From: Bacteroidales bacterium
GTDB lineage: Bacteria > Bacteroidota > Bacteroidia > Bacteroidales > UBA932
DNA: 48,917 nucleotides
Assembly: GCA_017509755.1 (NCBI GenBank)
Contig: JAFWOY010000017.1
Span: 1-48,917 of the forward strand
Direction: 5' to 3'
The notes under the pieces were generated by a model. The model saw nothing but the letters and a program-made list of their open reading frames with translations, was not told the DNA's origin and did not search any database. This document shows, in pieces, positions 33,703-41,262 of the stretch (its first letter is position 1; each line of letters begins with the position of its first letter). Both the position numbers and the translations under genes were made by a program.

Positions 33703-35850
33703 ATGGAATATACTGACCTGTACATCATCAAAAGGGACGGTAAACGTGCCCCTTTCTCCCTTGACAAGATCAAGAATGCCATCCGGAAGGCGTTTTTGGC
33801 TTCCGGTAGTTTCGCAACCGAAGAGACCCTCACCAACATCCTCAGCCGCGTGCATATTTCCAACGGGATGCACGTCGAGGAGATCCAGAACCAGGTGGAG
33901 GTATCGCTGATGTCCGAGCGCTATTTCGCCGTCGCCAAGGCCTATATGCTCTACCGGCAGCATCACACCGAGGACCGCGAAGTGCGCGACCGCCTGAATT
34001 TCCTCATCGATTACTGCTCGGCTTCGAATCCTGCTACCGGCAGCAAGTACGACGCCAACGCCAATGTCGAGAAGAAGAACATCGCGACGCTCATCGGAGA
34101 GCTGCCCAAGGCCAGTTTCATCCGCCTGAACCGCCGCCTGCTGACCGACCGGATCCGCGAGATGTACGGGAAGGAGTTGTCGGACCGTTACCTCGACCTG
34201 CTGAACAAGCATTATATTTACAAGAATGACGAGACGAGCCTGGCCAACTACTGTGCAAGTATAACGATGTATCCATGGCTTCTCCAGGGCACCCTTCCCC
34301 TGGGCGGAAACTCCACGCCGCCGACCAACCTCAAGAGCTTCTGCGGCGGGTTCGTCAATCTGGTGTTCATCGTGTCCAGCATGCTCAGCGGCGCCTGCGC
34401 CACGCCGGAGTTCCTGATGTACATGAACTATTTCATCGAGCAGGAATACGGGGACGATTACTACCTGCGCGCCGACGAGGTGGTGGATCTCTCCAAGAAG
34501 AGACGCTCCATCGACAAGGTCATCACCGACTGCTTCGAGCAGATCGTCTATTCCATCAACCAGCCTACGGGTGCCCGCAATTTCCAGTCCGTGTTCTGGA
34601 ACATCTCCTACTACGACCGCTACTATTTCGAGAGCATCTTCGGCGATTTCATCTTCCCCGACGGCAGCCGCCCGCACTGGGAATCCCTCTCCTGGCTCCA
34701 GAAGCGTTTTATGAAATGGTTCAACGCCGAGCGCACCAAGACCATCCTCACCTTCCCGGTCGAGACCATGGCCCTGCTGACCGAAAACGGCGATGCCAAG
34801 GATCCCGAATATGCCGACTGGACCGCCAAGATGTACAGCGAAGGCCACAGCTTTTTCACCTACATGAGCGACAATGCCGACTCGCTGGCTTCCTGCTGCC
34901 GCCTGCGCAACGAGATCCAGGACAACGGCTTCAGCTATACCCTCGGCGCCGGCGGCGTGAGCACCGGCAGCAAGAGCGTGCTGACCATCAACTTGAACCG
35001 TTGCGTCCAGCACGCCTTCAAGCGCGGCATCCCCTACATGGAATTCCTCGAAGAGGTGGTGGATCTGATGCACAAGGTGCAGATGGCCTACAATGCCAAC
35101 CTGGCCGACCTCCAGGCCAAGGGCATGCTGCCGCTCTTCGACGCGGGCTTCATCAACATCGGCCGCCAGTACCTGACCATCGGCGTGAACGGCCTCGTCG
35201 AAGCCGCTGAATTCCTCGGCATCCGCATTACCGACAACCCGGACTACGTGGCCTTCGTCCAGGAAGTCCTCGGCATGATCGAGCGCCTCAACAAGAAGTA
35301 CCGCACCAAGGACGTGATGTTCAACTGCGAAATGATTCCGGCCGAGAATGTGGGCGTCAAGCACGCCAAATGGGACAAGGAAGACGGCTATATCGTACCG
35401 CGTGACTGCTACAACAGCTACTTCTATATTGTGGAGGACCAGAACCTCAACATCCTCGACAAGTTCCGGCTTCACGGCAGCAAGTACATTGAGCACCTGA
35501 CGGGCGGCAGCGCCCTTCACATGAACCTGGAGGAGCACTTGAGCGAGAGCCAGTACCGCCAGCTGCTGCGCGTGGCGGCCAAGGAAGGTTGCAACTATTT
35601 CACCTTCAACATTCCGAATACCATCTGCAACACCTGCGGCCACATTGACAAGCGCTACCTGCACGAATGCCCGAAGTGCCACAGCACCGACGTGGACTAC
35701 GCCACCCGCATCATCGGCTACATGAAGCGCATCAGCAGCTTCTCCCAGCCGCGCCAGAAAGAAGCGGCCCGCCGCTTCTACTACAACGGCAACCGTCCCG
35801 ACGCCGTCAAGCTGGAGCCGGTGGCGGAACCCGTGGCCCAGGATGCTTAA
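33703..35850 (+). CDS. nrdD: Anaerobic (class III) ribonucleoside-triphosphate reductase (715 aa)
   Basis: This oxygen-sensitive glycyl-radical enzyme makes deoxyribonucleotides under anaerobic conditions. An ATP-cone allosteric domain is at the N-terminus (about residues 5-95, YIIKRDGKRAPFSLDKIKNAI), then the large catalytic barrel. A zinc site near the end has Cys642, Cys645, Cys656 and Cys659 (CNTCGH and CPKC). The radical glycine is expected at about 672 in RIIGYMKR. I chose the ATG at 33703 (MEYTDLYI); the open frame upstream covers the promoter. It overlaps nrdG by 8 nt. The gene fits an anaerobic gut organism. Confidence 0.96.
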   Translation: MEYTDLYIIKRDGKRAPFSLDKIKNAIRKAFLASGSFATEETLTNILSRVHISNGMHVEEIQNQVEVSLMSERYFAVAKAYMLYRQHHTEDREVRDRLNFLIDYCSASNPATGSKYDANANVEKKNIATLIGELPKASFIRLNRRLLTDRIREMYGKELSDRYLDLLNKHYIYKNDETSLANYCASITMYPWLLQGTLPLGGNSTPPTNLKSFCGGFVNLVFIVSSMLSGACATPEFLMYMNYFIEQEYGDDYYLRADEVVDLSKKRRSIDKVITDCFEQIVYSINQPTGARNFQSVFWNISYYDRYYFESIFGDFIFPDGSRPHWESLSWLQKRFMKWFNAERTKTILTFPVETMALLTENGDAKDPEYADWTAKMYSEGHSFFTYMSDNADSLASCCRLRNEIQDNGFSYTLGAGGVSTGSKSVLTINLNRCVQHAFKRGIPYMEFLEEVVDLMHKVQMAYNANLADLQAKGMLPLFDAGFINIGRQYLTIGVNGLVEAAEFLGIRITDNPDYVAFVQEVLGMIERLNKKYRTKDVMFNCEMIPAENVGVKHAKWDKEDGYIVPRDCYNSYFYIVEDQNLNILDKFRLHGSKYIEHLTGGSALHMNLEEHLSESQYRQLLRVAAKEGCNYFTFNIPNTICNTCGHIDKRYLHECPKCHSTDVDYATRIIGYMKRISSFSQPRQKEAARRFYYNGNRPDAVKLEPVAEPVAQDA

Positions 35851-36301
35851 GTATTACAACTACGATATCGTATTCCAGGAGATACCCGATGAGGTGACGC
35901 TGGCCGTCAATCTCACCGGGTGTCCCTGTCATTGTCCCGGTTGTCACAGCCCACACCTATGGGAAGACATCGGCGAAGAGCTCGATGAGGCCACGCTCCA
36001 GAAGATGTACGGCGACTATGCCGGCGAAGTGACTTGCATCTGCCTGATGGGCGGCGACGGCGATCCGGCCGCGGTGGAGCGGCTCTGTGCTTACATCAAG
36101 CTGGAAATGGGTTTGCACAGCGGCTGGTGGTCCGGCCGCGCGACGCTTCCTGCGGACACGGACCTTCACCATTTCGACTACGTCAAGACCGGCCCTTACA
36201 TAGCCTCCCTTGGCGGCCTCAAGAGTCCCGCCACCAACCAGCGTCTTTACCGTGTCCGCGCGGGTCTTCCCGAAGACATCACCCGCCGTTTCTGGCGGTG
36301 A
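35843..36301 (+). CDS. nrdG: Anaerobic ribonucleotide reductase activating protein (152 aa)
   Basis: This radical-SAM activase installs the glycyl radical on NrdD. The iron-sulfur cluster motif CxxxCxxC is present as CPCHCPGC near residues 27-34, and the SAM-binding GGDGDP is near 70-75. The length is normal for NrdG. Overlap with nrdD implies coupled translation. The last codons and the stop are part of a terminator stem (36278-36302), so the coding sequence is constrained at its end. Confidence 0.95.
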   Translation: MLKYYNYDIVFQEIPDEVTLAVNLTGCPCHCPGCHSPHLWEDIGEELDEATLQKMYGDYAGEVTCICLMGGDGDPAAVERLCAYIKLEMGLHSGWWSGRATLPADTDLHHFDYVKTGPYIASLGGLKSPATNQRLYRVRAGLPEDITRRFWR

Positions 36302-36308
36302 TTTTTTT
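36278..36308 (+). terminator. Intrinsic terminator overlapping the nrdG stop codon
   Basis: ATCACCCGCC (36278-36287), loop GTTTCT, and GGCGGTGAT (36294-36302) with one bulged base, then seven T. The stem is built from the last nrdG codons and the stop codon. Confidence 0.85.
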
Positions 36309-36309
36309 C

Positions 36310-36340
36310 TTGGCTGTTTCCAAAAAACAATTTATCTTTG
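36310..36340 (+). promoter_or_regulatory. -33/-7 promoter of the cobalamin riboswitch transcript
   Basis: TTG at 36310-36312, a 20-bp spacer, and TATCTTTG at 36333-36340. The riboswitch begins about 5 nt downstream, so this promoter makes a transcript that starts with the aptamer, independent of nrdDG. Confidence 0.7.
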
Positions 36341-36344
36341 TGAA

Positions 36345-36572
36345 TGCATCAGGTTCTGCTGCCGGCCGTCGGCCGGTGCAGATTAAAAGGGAATCGGGTG
36401 TGAATCCCGGACAGTTCCCGCTGCTGTAAGTTCCTTTTCAGTCGCGGCACTCTTTTGCCACTGGGCCCAGAAGTCCGGGAAGGCGCCTCGACGGAACGAG
36501 TCAGAAGACCTGCCTGTTGTAATGTTGAACCGGCCTGCGGGAGAACGGGCCCTAAAACGGACAATTGATGCA
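36345..36572 (+). promoter_or_regulatory. Cobalamin riboswitch, apparently orphan
   Basis: The conserved aptamer parts are in the right order: AAAAGGGAATCGGGTGTGAATC (36385-36406, a little changed from consensus), then CAGTTCCCGCTGCTGTAA, GCCACTGGG (36457-36465), CCGGGAAGGC (36475-36484), and GTCAGAAGACCTGCC (36500-36514). Closing helices are visible: TGCATCA at 36345-36351 with TGATGCA at 36566-36572, and GGTTC with GAACC. Such elements shut off B12 transport or B12-related genes when cobalamin is present. Here no plus-strand gene follows; the next plus-strand gene is 1.3 kb away with its own promoter, and the sequence runs into the 3' end of a convergent glycosyltransferase gene. Confidence 0.9.
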
Positions 36573-36640
36573 ACACATTGCCTTTCCAGAATCGTTTTAA
36601 TTATAGTGTCCCGCTCTTAGGAGCATTATGCCATCGTGCA

Positions 36641-36681
36641 TACAAAGGGGAGGCAAGGAAGGGTTGCTTCCCCTTGTTGTA
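36641..36681 (-). terminator. Hairpin at the 3' end of the glycosyltransferase gene
   Basis: AAGGGGAGGCAA (36645-36656) pairs with TTGCTTCCCCTT (36664-36675), with one G-T pair. The stem lies directly after the minus-strand glycosyltransferase stop codon. It lacks a U run on either strand, so it may be a weak terminator, a 3'-end stabiliser, or part of the riboswitch transcript on the plus strand. Confidence 0.45.
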
Positions 36682-37782
36682 TTACAGGACTTTTCGGGCG
36701 AAAGCCGGCCAGGTCTGCGTGGCCTTGACCTTGCGGATGTTTTCACGGAAGGTGTCTGGGCCGGTTGCGTAAAGGGTGCGGATGGCTTCGGCGATAGCGC
36801 CAGCGGAGACATCGTGGGCCATGACGCCGATACCGGGCTGTTCGATGCTCTCGGCCAGGCCGCCCACGGGAGTGGCAACGAGCGGCACTTCAAAATGCAG
36901 GGCGATGGCTGTAATGCCGCTCTGTGTGGCACCCCGATAGGGGAGCACGCAGACATCAGCAGCGGAGAACAGGCGCGGCACTTCGTCATCGGCAATGTAG
37001 CGGTTCAAGACCTTGATGCGGTCTGCGCAGCCGGAGGCCTCGATTTGGGCCTGGTAGCGTTCGAAACTTCCGTAACTTTCGCCGGCGATGAGCAGTTGGT
37101 ACTCCGGCCCGAGTTGGGACATGGCATCGATGAGCAGGTCCAGGCCCTTGTAGTCACGGATCAGGCCGAAAAAGAGCAAGGTGCTAAGGCCCGGAACGAG
37201 ACCGAGCGCCTGTTGGGCCGCGGTCTTGTTTTCTTTGGCACCGAAATGGTCGTAAACCGGGTGCGGGTACTGAACGATGTCGGCATCAGGGTATAGGCTC
37301 CGGATGTCGGAGGTTACGGCGTCGCACATCGAGACCAGGCGGTCGCATTTTTGGAAGAGCCAGCGGGCCAGGGGTTTGTCAAAGAATTTGGGCTCATGGG
37401 GAATGGCATTGTGGACCACCGTGACGATTTTCACACCGTGCCGGCGCAATCGGGCAGCCACACGGCCCAGTGCCGGCGCAAAGAAGGACATCCAGTAACT
37501 GAATACCACGACATCAGGTTTCCAACGGAGGATCTCCCGGGCTGTCTTGCGCCACGTGAAGGGATTGATGCTGTCGAGGAGGCGCGTGCTCTCCACGGGG
37601 ACGGCCTTGTCTTCGGGCGTCACGTATTGGGTCTTGCCTGGAAAAAGGAAGTCGGGATACTGTCGGGTGAAGTTGAAGGCGCGCACTTCATGGTCGCGTC
37701 CCATCGCCTCCAGCAGGTGGGCGTTGAATTGGGCGATGCCGCCCCGGTATGGGTAGAAGACGGATAGGAAGGCAATTCTCAT
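36682..37782 (-). CDS. GT4-family (GT-B fold) glycosyltransferase (366 aa)
   Basis: The N-terminal Rossmann half begins MRIAFLSVFYPYRGGIAQFN, the glycine-rich acceptor loop of GT4 enzymes. The C-terminal donor-binding half has LLFFGLIRDYKGLDLLIDAM and the EX7E-type region PYRGATQSGITAIALHFEVPLVATPVGGLAE. No membrane helix or signal peptide is evident. Such enzymes add sugars to lipids or surface glycans; donor and acceptor cannot be told. It stands alone on the minus strand. Transcription from the riboswitch promoter on the other strand would produce RNA antisense to its 3' end. Confidence 0.9.
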   Translation of the reverse strand: MRIAFLSVFYPYRGGIAQFNAHLLEAMGRDHEVRAFNFTRQYPDFLFPGKTQYVTPEDKAVPVESTRLLDSINPFTWRKTAREILRWKPDVVVFSYWMSFFAPALGRVAARLRRHGVKIVTVVHNAIPHEPKFFDKPLARWLFQKCDRLVSMCDAVTSDIRSLYPDADIVQYPHPVYDHFGAKENKTAAQQALGLVPGLSTLLFFGLIRDYKGLDLLIDAMSQLGPEYQLLIAGESYGSFERYQAQIEASGCADRIKVLNRYIADDEVPRLFSAADVCVLPYRGATQSGITAIALHFEVPLVATPVGGLAESIEQPGIGVMAHDVSAGAIAEAIRTLYATGPDTFRENIRKVKATQTWPAFARKVL

Positions 37783-37848
37783 GGCCGAGCCGTTCAGATG
37801 GGTGTCTTTTGCGATGTAAAAGTAGTCAAAATGAGGGATATAAAAAAA

Positions 37849-37878
37849 TTGTGCATTCTGTGAAAATTTGTATATTTG
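37849..37878 (+). promoter_or_regulatory. -33/-7 promoter of the YegP-family gene
   Basis: TTG at 37849-37851, a 19-bp spacer, and TATATTTG at 37871-37878 fit the Bacteroidetes consensus. The start codon is 34 nt after the -7 element. Confidence 0.65.
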
Positions 37879-37893
37879 TAGGGTATATACAAA
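37867..37893. promoter_or_regulatory. Inverted repeat over the promoter and start site
   Basis: TTTGTATAT (37867-37875) and ATATACAAA (37885-37893) are perfect 9-bp inverted arms, 9 nt apart. They cover the -7 element and the likely transcription start. This could be an operator for a dimeric regulator or a 5'-terminal mRNA hairpin. Confidence 0.5.
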
Positions 37894-37912
37894 TTAATCA
37901 AATTATTACGCT

Positions 37913-38239
37913 ATGGCAAAATTTGAAATCAGTGTGAGAAAGAACGGTGAGTTCCAGTTCAATCTCAAAGCTTCGAACGGTGAGGTCATCCTCACCAGCG
38001 AAGGGTACACCACAAAAGCGGCCTGCCTCAACGGTGTCGAGTCGGTCAAGAAGAACGCCGTGAACGAAGAGCGCTTTGACAAGCTCGTGGCGAAGAACGG
38101 CAAACCGTACTTCAACCTGAAGGCGACCAACGGCCAGATTATCGGCCAGAGCCAGATGTACGCCTCGGAGCGCAACCGCAACAACGGCATCGTTTCCGTG
38201 ATGAAGAATGCTCCCGTCGCTGTCGTCGTCGAAGTCTAA
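37913..38239 (+). CDS. YegP-family protein (DUF1508), 108 aa
   Basis: Two tandem copies of the short YegP repeat are present: FEISVRKNGEFQFNLKASNG near residues 4-23 and VAKNGKPYFNLKATNGQIIG near 59-78, each followed by a helical segment (TTKAACLNGVESVKKNA; SERNRNNGIVSVMKNA). The family is small, soluble and widespread, and has no firm biochemical role. The gene has its own promoter and terminator and is monocistronic. Confidence 0.92.
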   Translation: MAKFEISVRKNGEFQFNLKASNGEVILTSEGYTTKAACLNGVESVKKNAVNEERFDKLVAKNGKPYFNLKATNGQIIGQSQMYASERNRNNGIVSVMKNAPVAVVVEV

Positions 38240-38264
38240 ACCTGAGATACGACTGGATGATAGA

Positions 38265-38296
38265 AGCCGGCTCTTCTTTTCGGAGCTGGCTTTTTT
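38265..38296 (+). terminator. Intrinsic terminator
   Basis: AGCCGGCTC (38265-38273), a 9-nt loop, and GAGCTGGCT (38283-38291) with one G-T pair, then a run of six T, end the YegP-family transcript. Confidence 0.85.
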
Positions 38297-38330
38297 GCGA
38301 TAAAAATTTCATAAATTCTTTAAAAAATTA

Positions 38331-38359
38331 TTGTTTTTCAATAATTATTTTTATATTTG
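38331..38359 (+). promoter_or_regulatory. -33/-7 promoter of the nfeD-flotillin operon
   Basis: TTG at 38331-38333, an 18-bp spacer, and TATATTTG at 38352-38359, in an AT-rich stretch, 24 nt before the start at 38383. Confidence 0.6.
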
Positions 38360-38382
38360 CAGAAACAAAAACCGAAACAGAC

Positions 38383-38994
38383 ATGCTTACATCCTGGTGG
38401 GTTTCCCTTTCCGTTGCGATGAAGATCCTGTGGGGCGTCACGCTGGCAGCTTCCTTGATCTTCCTGATTCAAAGTATTCTGACTTTCATCGGTGCCGACG
38501 GTGGCGACGGCGGCATTGATGCCGATTTTGACAGCGGTTTCGATACCGAGGCCGCCGACGCAGCCGTGGAAGGCGGCACCAATCTTTACACCTTCCGCAA
38601 TTTCGTCAATTTCATCCTGGGCTTCGGCTGGTCCGCCATCCTGCTGCAGGACAAGATTACGTCGATTCCGTTGTTGCTTATCCTGTCGGCCGTGGTCGGC
38701 GTGGCCCTGGTGGCCATCGTGATGTATCTTTTCAAATGGCTCAGCAGCATGCAGCAGTCGGGCAACATCAATCTATACAAGGCGGCTGTCGGATGCAACG
38801 GCACCGTCTATATCCCTATTCCGGGCGAACGACAGGGAGAGGGGAAGGTCCAGCTTTCCATCAACCAGTCCGTTCGGGAGTACAACGCCGTGACTGACGG
38901 CGAAGCGCTCAAGACCGGTGCCCAGATCAAGGTCGTGGAGGTGCTCAGTCCCGACACCGTCCTGGTCGAACCGCTTGAATCATTAATCATTTAA
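38383..38994 (+). CDS. NfeD-like membrane protein (203 aa)
   Basis: A first helix (about residues 12-36), an acidic Gly/Asp-rich loop (GADGGDGGIDADFDSGFD), and two more helices (about 70-118) lead to a C-terminal soluble beta domain (about 125-203: GCNGTVYIPIPGERQGEGKVQLS, then GAQIKVVEVLSPDTVLVEPL) of the NfeD OB-fold type. NfeD proteins act with flotillins in membrane microdomains, and here the flotillin gene follows after 14 nt. The frame is open upstream over the promoter; the ATG at 38383 is the sensible start. Confidence 0.88.
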   Translation: MLTSWWVSLSVAMKILWGVTLAASLIFLIQSILTFIGADGGDGGIDADFDSGFDTEAADAAVEGGTNLYTFRNFVNFILGFGWSAILLQDKITSIPLLLILSAVVGVALVAIVMYLFKWLSSMQQSGNINLYKAAVGCNGTVYIPIPGERQGEGKVQLSINQSVREYNAVTDGEALKTGAQIKVVEVLSPDTVLVEPLESLII

Positions 38995-39008
38995 ACCCTT
39001 TTGACAAT

Positions 39009-40427
39009 ATGGAACTCTATCTGATCCTGATCCTCGTGGCGGTTGTGTTCGTCACCTTCACCGCCATCCTGCGGCGCTACAAACGCTGTCCGTCCGACAA
39101 GATCCTGGTCATCTACGGTAAGACCGGCAAGAACAAGGAGGGCGGCATCTCCTCAGCCCGCTGTATCCACGGCGGCGCATCCTTCATCTGGCCTGTGTTC
39201 CAGAGCTACGCATTCCTCGACCTGACCCCGATTTCAATCGAGTGCAACCTGACCAATGCGCTTTCCAAGCAGAACATCCGTGTGGACGTGCCTTGCCGCT
39301 TTACAGTGGGTATTTCCACCGAGCCCGACAACATGACCAATGCGGCCGAACGTCTGCTGGGCCTGACGACCGAACAGATCCAGAACATCGCGACCGATAT
39401 CCTCTTCGGCCAGCTCCGTCTGGTAATCGCCACGATGGATATTGAGGAAATCAACGCCGATCGAGACAAATTCCTGGCCAACGTCTCCACCAACGTGGAA
39501 GCCGAGCTCCGCAAGATCGGCCTGAAACTGATCAATGTCAACGTGACGGATATCCGCGACGAATCGGGCTATATCGAAGCGCTTGGTAAAGAAGCTGCGG
39601 CCAAAGCCATCAACGAGGCGAAGAAGAGCGTGGCCGAACAGAACCGTTTCGGTGAAATCGGTAAAGCCGAAGCCGACAGGGACAAGGACATCCGGATTGC
39701 CGAGACGACCCGTGATACCCGTATCCGGACGGCCGAAGCCAATGCGGTCGCCGTGGAAGGTGAGAACAATTCGAAGATTGCCATCGCCCAGTCCGACGCG
39801 GCCCGCCGCGAGAAAGAAGCCGAGGCTTCGCGTATTGCCGTCGCGGCCGAAAAGGTGCAAGCGGCCAAGGCTCTCGAAGAGGCTTACAAGAGTGAGCGCG
39901 ACGCCGAGTTGGCCCGTGCCGAGCGTGAGAAAGCCACGCAGCAGGCCAACGTTGTGGTGGCGGCCCAGATCGAGAAAGAGAAGGCCATCATCGACGCCGA
40001 GGCAGAGGCTGAAAAGATCCGCCGGATGGCCAAAGGTGAGGCCGATGCCATCTTCGCCAAGATGGATGCACAGGCCCGTGGTACGTTGGAAATCCTCTCC
40101 AAGCAGGCAACTGGTTTCGGCCAGCTCGTGGCGGCGGCCGGCGGCGACGCCCAGCAGGCCATCACGATGCTCATCACCGACAAACTGCCCGAACTGGTGG
40201 CCACGCAGGTCGAGGCTGTCAAGGGTATCAACATCGACAAGGTTACCGTGTGGGATACCGGCAACGGTACGGAAGGCAAGACGGCTACGTCCAATTTCAT
40301 TTCCGGCCTGATGAAGTCGGTCCCGCCGCTTGAGGACCTCTTCAAACTGGCCGGCATGGAATTGCCGTCCTACCTGAAGGGCAAAGGTCCGGACAAGTCT
40401 GAGGAGATCAAAGCAGAGGAAGTGTAA
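39009..40427 (+). CDS. Flotillin-like SPFH/band 7 membrane protein (472 aa)
   Basis: An N-terminal membrane anchor (about residues 3-21) is followed by an SPFH domain (about 30-195, with SIECNLTNALSKQNIRVDVPCRF) and a long Ala/Glu-rich coiled coil with repeated EAE/AEA patterns (about 190-350). The C-terminal assembly region contains GFGQLVAAAGGDAQQAITML. Length and order match flotillin (FloT/YuaG). With the NfeD partner upstream it probably organises membrane microdomains. A small XRE-type regulator follows after 3 nt. Confidence 0.93.
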   Translation: MELYLILILVAVVFVTFTAILRRYKRCPSDKILVIYGKTGKNKEGGISSARCIHGGASFIWPVFQSYAFLDLTPISIECNLTNALSKQNIRVDVPCRFTVGISTEPDNMTNAAERLLGLTTEQIQNIATDILFGQLRLVIATMDIEEINADRDKFLANVSTNVEAELRKIGLKLINVNVTDIRDESGYIEALGKEAAAKAINEAKKSVAEQNRFGEIGKAEADRDKDIRIAETTRDTRIRTAEANAVAVEGENNSKIAIAQSDAARREKEAEASRIAVAAEKVQAAKALEEAYKSERDAELARAEREKATQQANVVVAAQIEKEKAIIDAEAEAEKIRRMAKGEADAIFAKMDAQARGTLEILSKQATGFGQLVAAAGGDAQQAITMLITDKLPELVATQVEAVKGINIDKVTVWDTGNGTEGKTATSNFISGLMKSVPPLEDLFKLAGMELPSYLKGKGPDKSEEIKAEEV

Positions 40428-40430
40428 GTC

Positions 40431-40640
40431 ATGCCTGTCATTATCAATGTTGATGTCATGTTGGCCCGCAGAAAGATGTCTTCGGGAGAACTTGCGCAAA
40501 AGATAGGCATCTCTGCAGCGAACCTTTCGATCCTCAAGACCGGCAAGGCCAAAGCCATCCGCTTCTCGACGCTGGAAGCCATCTGCCGCGCCCTCGACTG
40601 CCAACCCGGCGACCTCCTGGAGTATCGCCCGGCCCCCTAG
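40431..40640 (+). CDS. Small XRE/Cro-type helix-turn-helix regulator (69 aa)
   Basis: Almost the whole protein is one helix-turn-helix domain: MLARRKMSSGELAQKIGISAANLSILK and then FSTLEAICRALDCQPGDLLEY, as in the YozG-like group. It starts 3 nt after the flotillin stop and so belongs to that operon. Its target is unknown; the NfeD-flotillin promoter is a natural guess. Confidence 0.9.
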   Translation: MPVIINVDVMLARRKMSSGELAQKIGISAANLSILKTGKAKAIRFSTLEAICRALDCQPGDLLEYRPAP

Positions 40641-40663
40641 CCGCCTCCGCGGCCGTTATGATG

Positions 40664-40697
40664 CAAGAAGAGGCTCCTTTCGGGAGCCTTTTCTTGT
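40664..40697 (+). terminator. Intrinsic terminator of the flotillin operon
   Basis: AGGCTCC (40671-40677), a 5-nt loop, and GGAGCCT (40683-40689), extended by pairing of CAAGAA with TTCTTG around it. Confidence 0.8.
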
Positions 40698-40824
40698 ATG
40701 CCAAGGGCCGTCCTTCTGGATCCTCGTCGCGTCCCATTTTTGTCCAGGCCTTCTTTCTGTTCCGGCGGGGACAGAAAGAATATGGCAACACACTTATAAT
40801 CAGTTTGTTAGGATGCTTGTTCCC

Positions 40825-40934
40825 GGCCGTATCAGAATGCGGCGGAACGAGTGCCACAAAACGAGCGACACATCACATTTAGTGATACTTTTGCCGCGAC
40901 AGGATTCTGGGACCTGAGGCAGTCCTGTCGCGGC
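40825..40934 (+). repeat. REP-like composite repeat, copy 2 (inverted relative to copy 1)
   Basis: The block GAATGCGGCGGA (40835-40846, with GGCC at 40825-40828) is the reverse complement of the block in copy 1. It is followed, 46 nt on, by a hairpin with perfect 12-bp arms GCCGCGACAGGA (40893-40904) and TCCTGTCGCGGC (40923-40934). Read on the minus strand, the hairpin has the same GACAGGACT...AATCCTGTC frame and the same 32-nt core length as copies 1 and 3. It lies in the 622-bp gap 40641-41262, which has no supportable gene. Confidence 0.65.
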
Positions 40935-40962
40935 GGCTTTATAAACGAAAACGGGGTAATTG

Positions 40963-41008
40963 TTGCCGCGACAGGACTACAGACAGCTTTTCAATCCTGT
41001 CGCGGCAA
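40963..41008 (-). repeat. REP-like hairpin repeat, copy 3
   Basis: The arms TTGCCGCGACAGGA (40963-40976) and TCCTGTCGCGGCAA (40995-41008) are perfect 14-bp inverted repeats around an 18-nt variable centre. Its orientation matches copy 1 and is opposite to copy 2, which lies 28 bp away, so copies 2 and 3 form an inverted pair as in REPIN elements. The next 200 bp to the toxin promoter hold nothing I recognise. Confidence 0.7.
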
Positions 41009-41224
41009 AAGTCGATGACAATCTCCCTCCCGGTTCTTCCGCTGGCCCAGAGAAGGTGACTGCCCCGGCGAATACGTTTGTACGCTTTCACCTTGATAGC
41101 CAGTTTATTCTCCACTCTAATGGAAATGTGTACGAATCGGCCGTGTGTGTGTTTGCTGCGCCCTTATCCGGCACACTCCGATGTCCTCATTGCGGCAAGA
41201 CTATCACCATTATTGCGGAAGAAG

Positions 41225-41255
41225 TTGCAAAAGTTTGAAACTTTTTATATCTTTG
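41225..41255 (+). promoter_or_regulatory. -33/-7 promoter of the toxin-antitoxin locus
   Basis: TTG at 41225-41227, a 20-bp spacer, and TATCTTTG at 41248-41255. The -7 element ends 8 nt before the toxin ATG (5 nt before an alternative GTG), so the mRNA probably has no leader. Confidence 0.65.
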
Positions 41256-41262
41256 TGGCGTG

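Noticed and set aside
36628..37296. Frame of 222 codons after the riboswitch, with AGGAG before its ATG, as the regulated gene
   Set aside because: It lies almost entirely opposite the glycosyltransferase gene, has no recognisable domain, membrane segment or signal, and its composition is that of a shadow.
40893..41008. CRISPR-like repeats
   Set aside because: The units are hairpins with inverted orientation and irregular spacing, and no spacers or cas genes are present.
40960..41238. 92-codon frame with a CPHCG motif in the repeat region
   Set aside because: It starts at TTG inside the REP-like hairpin and its first part is the repeat itself; no promoter or ribosome site supports it.
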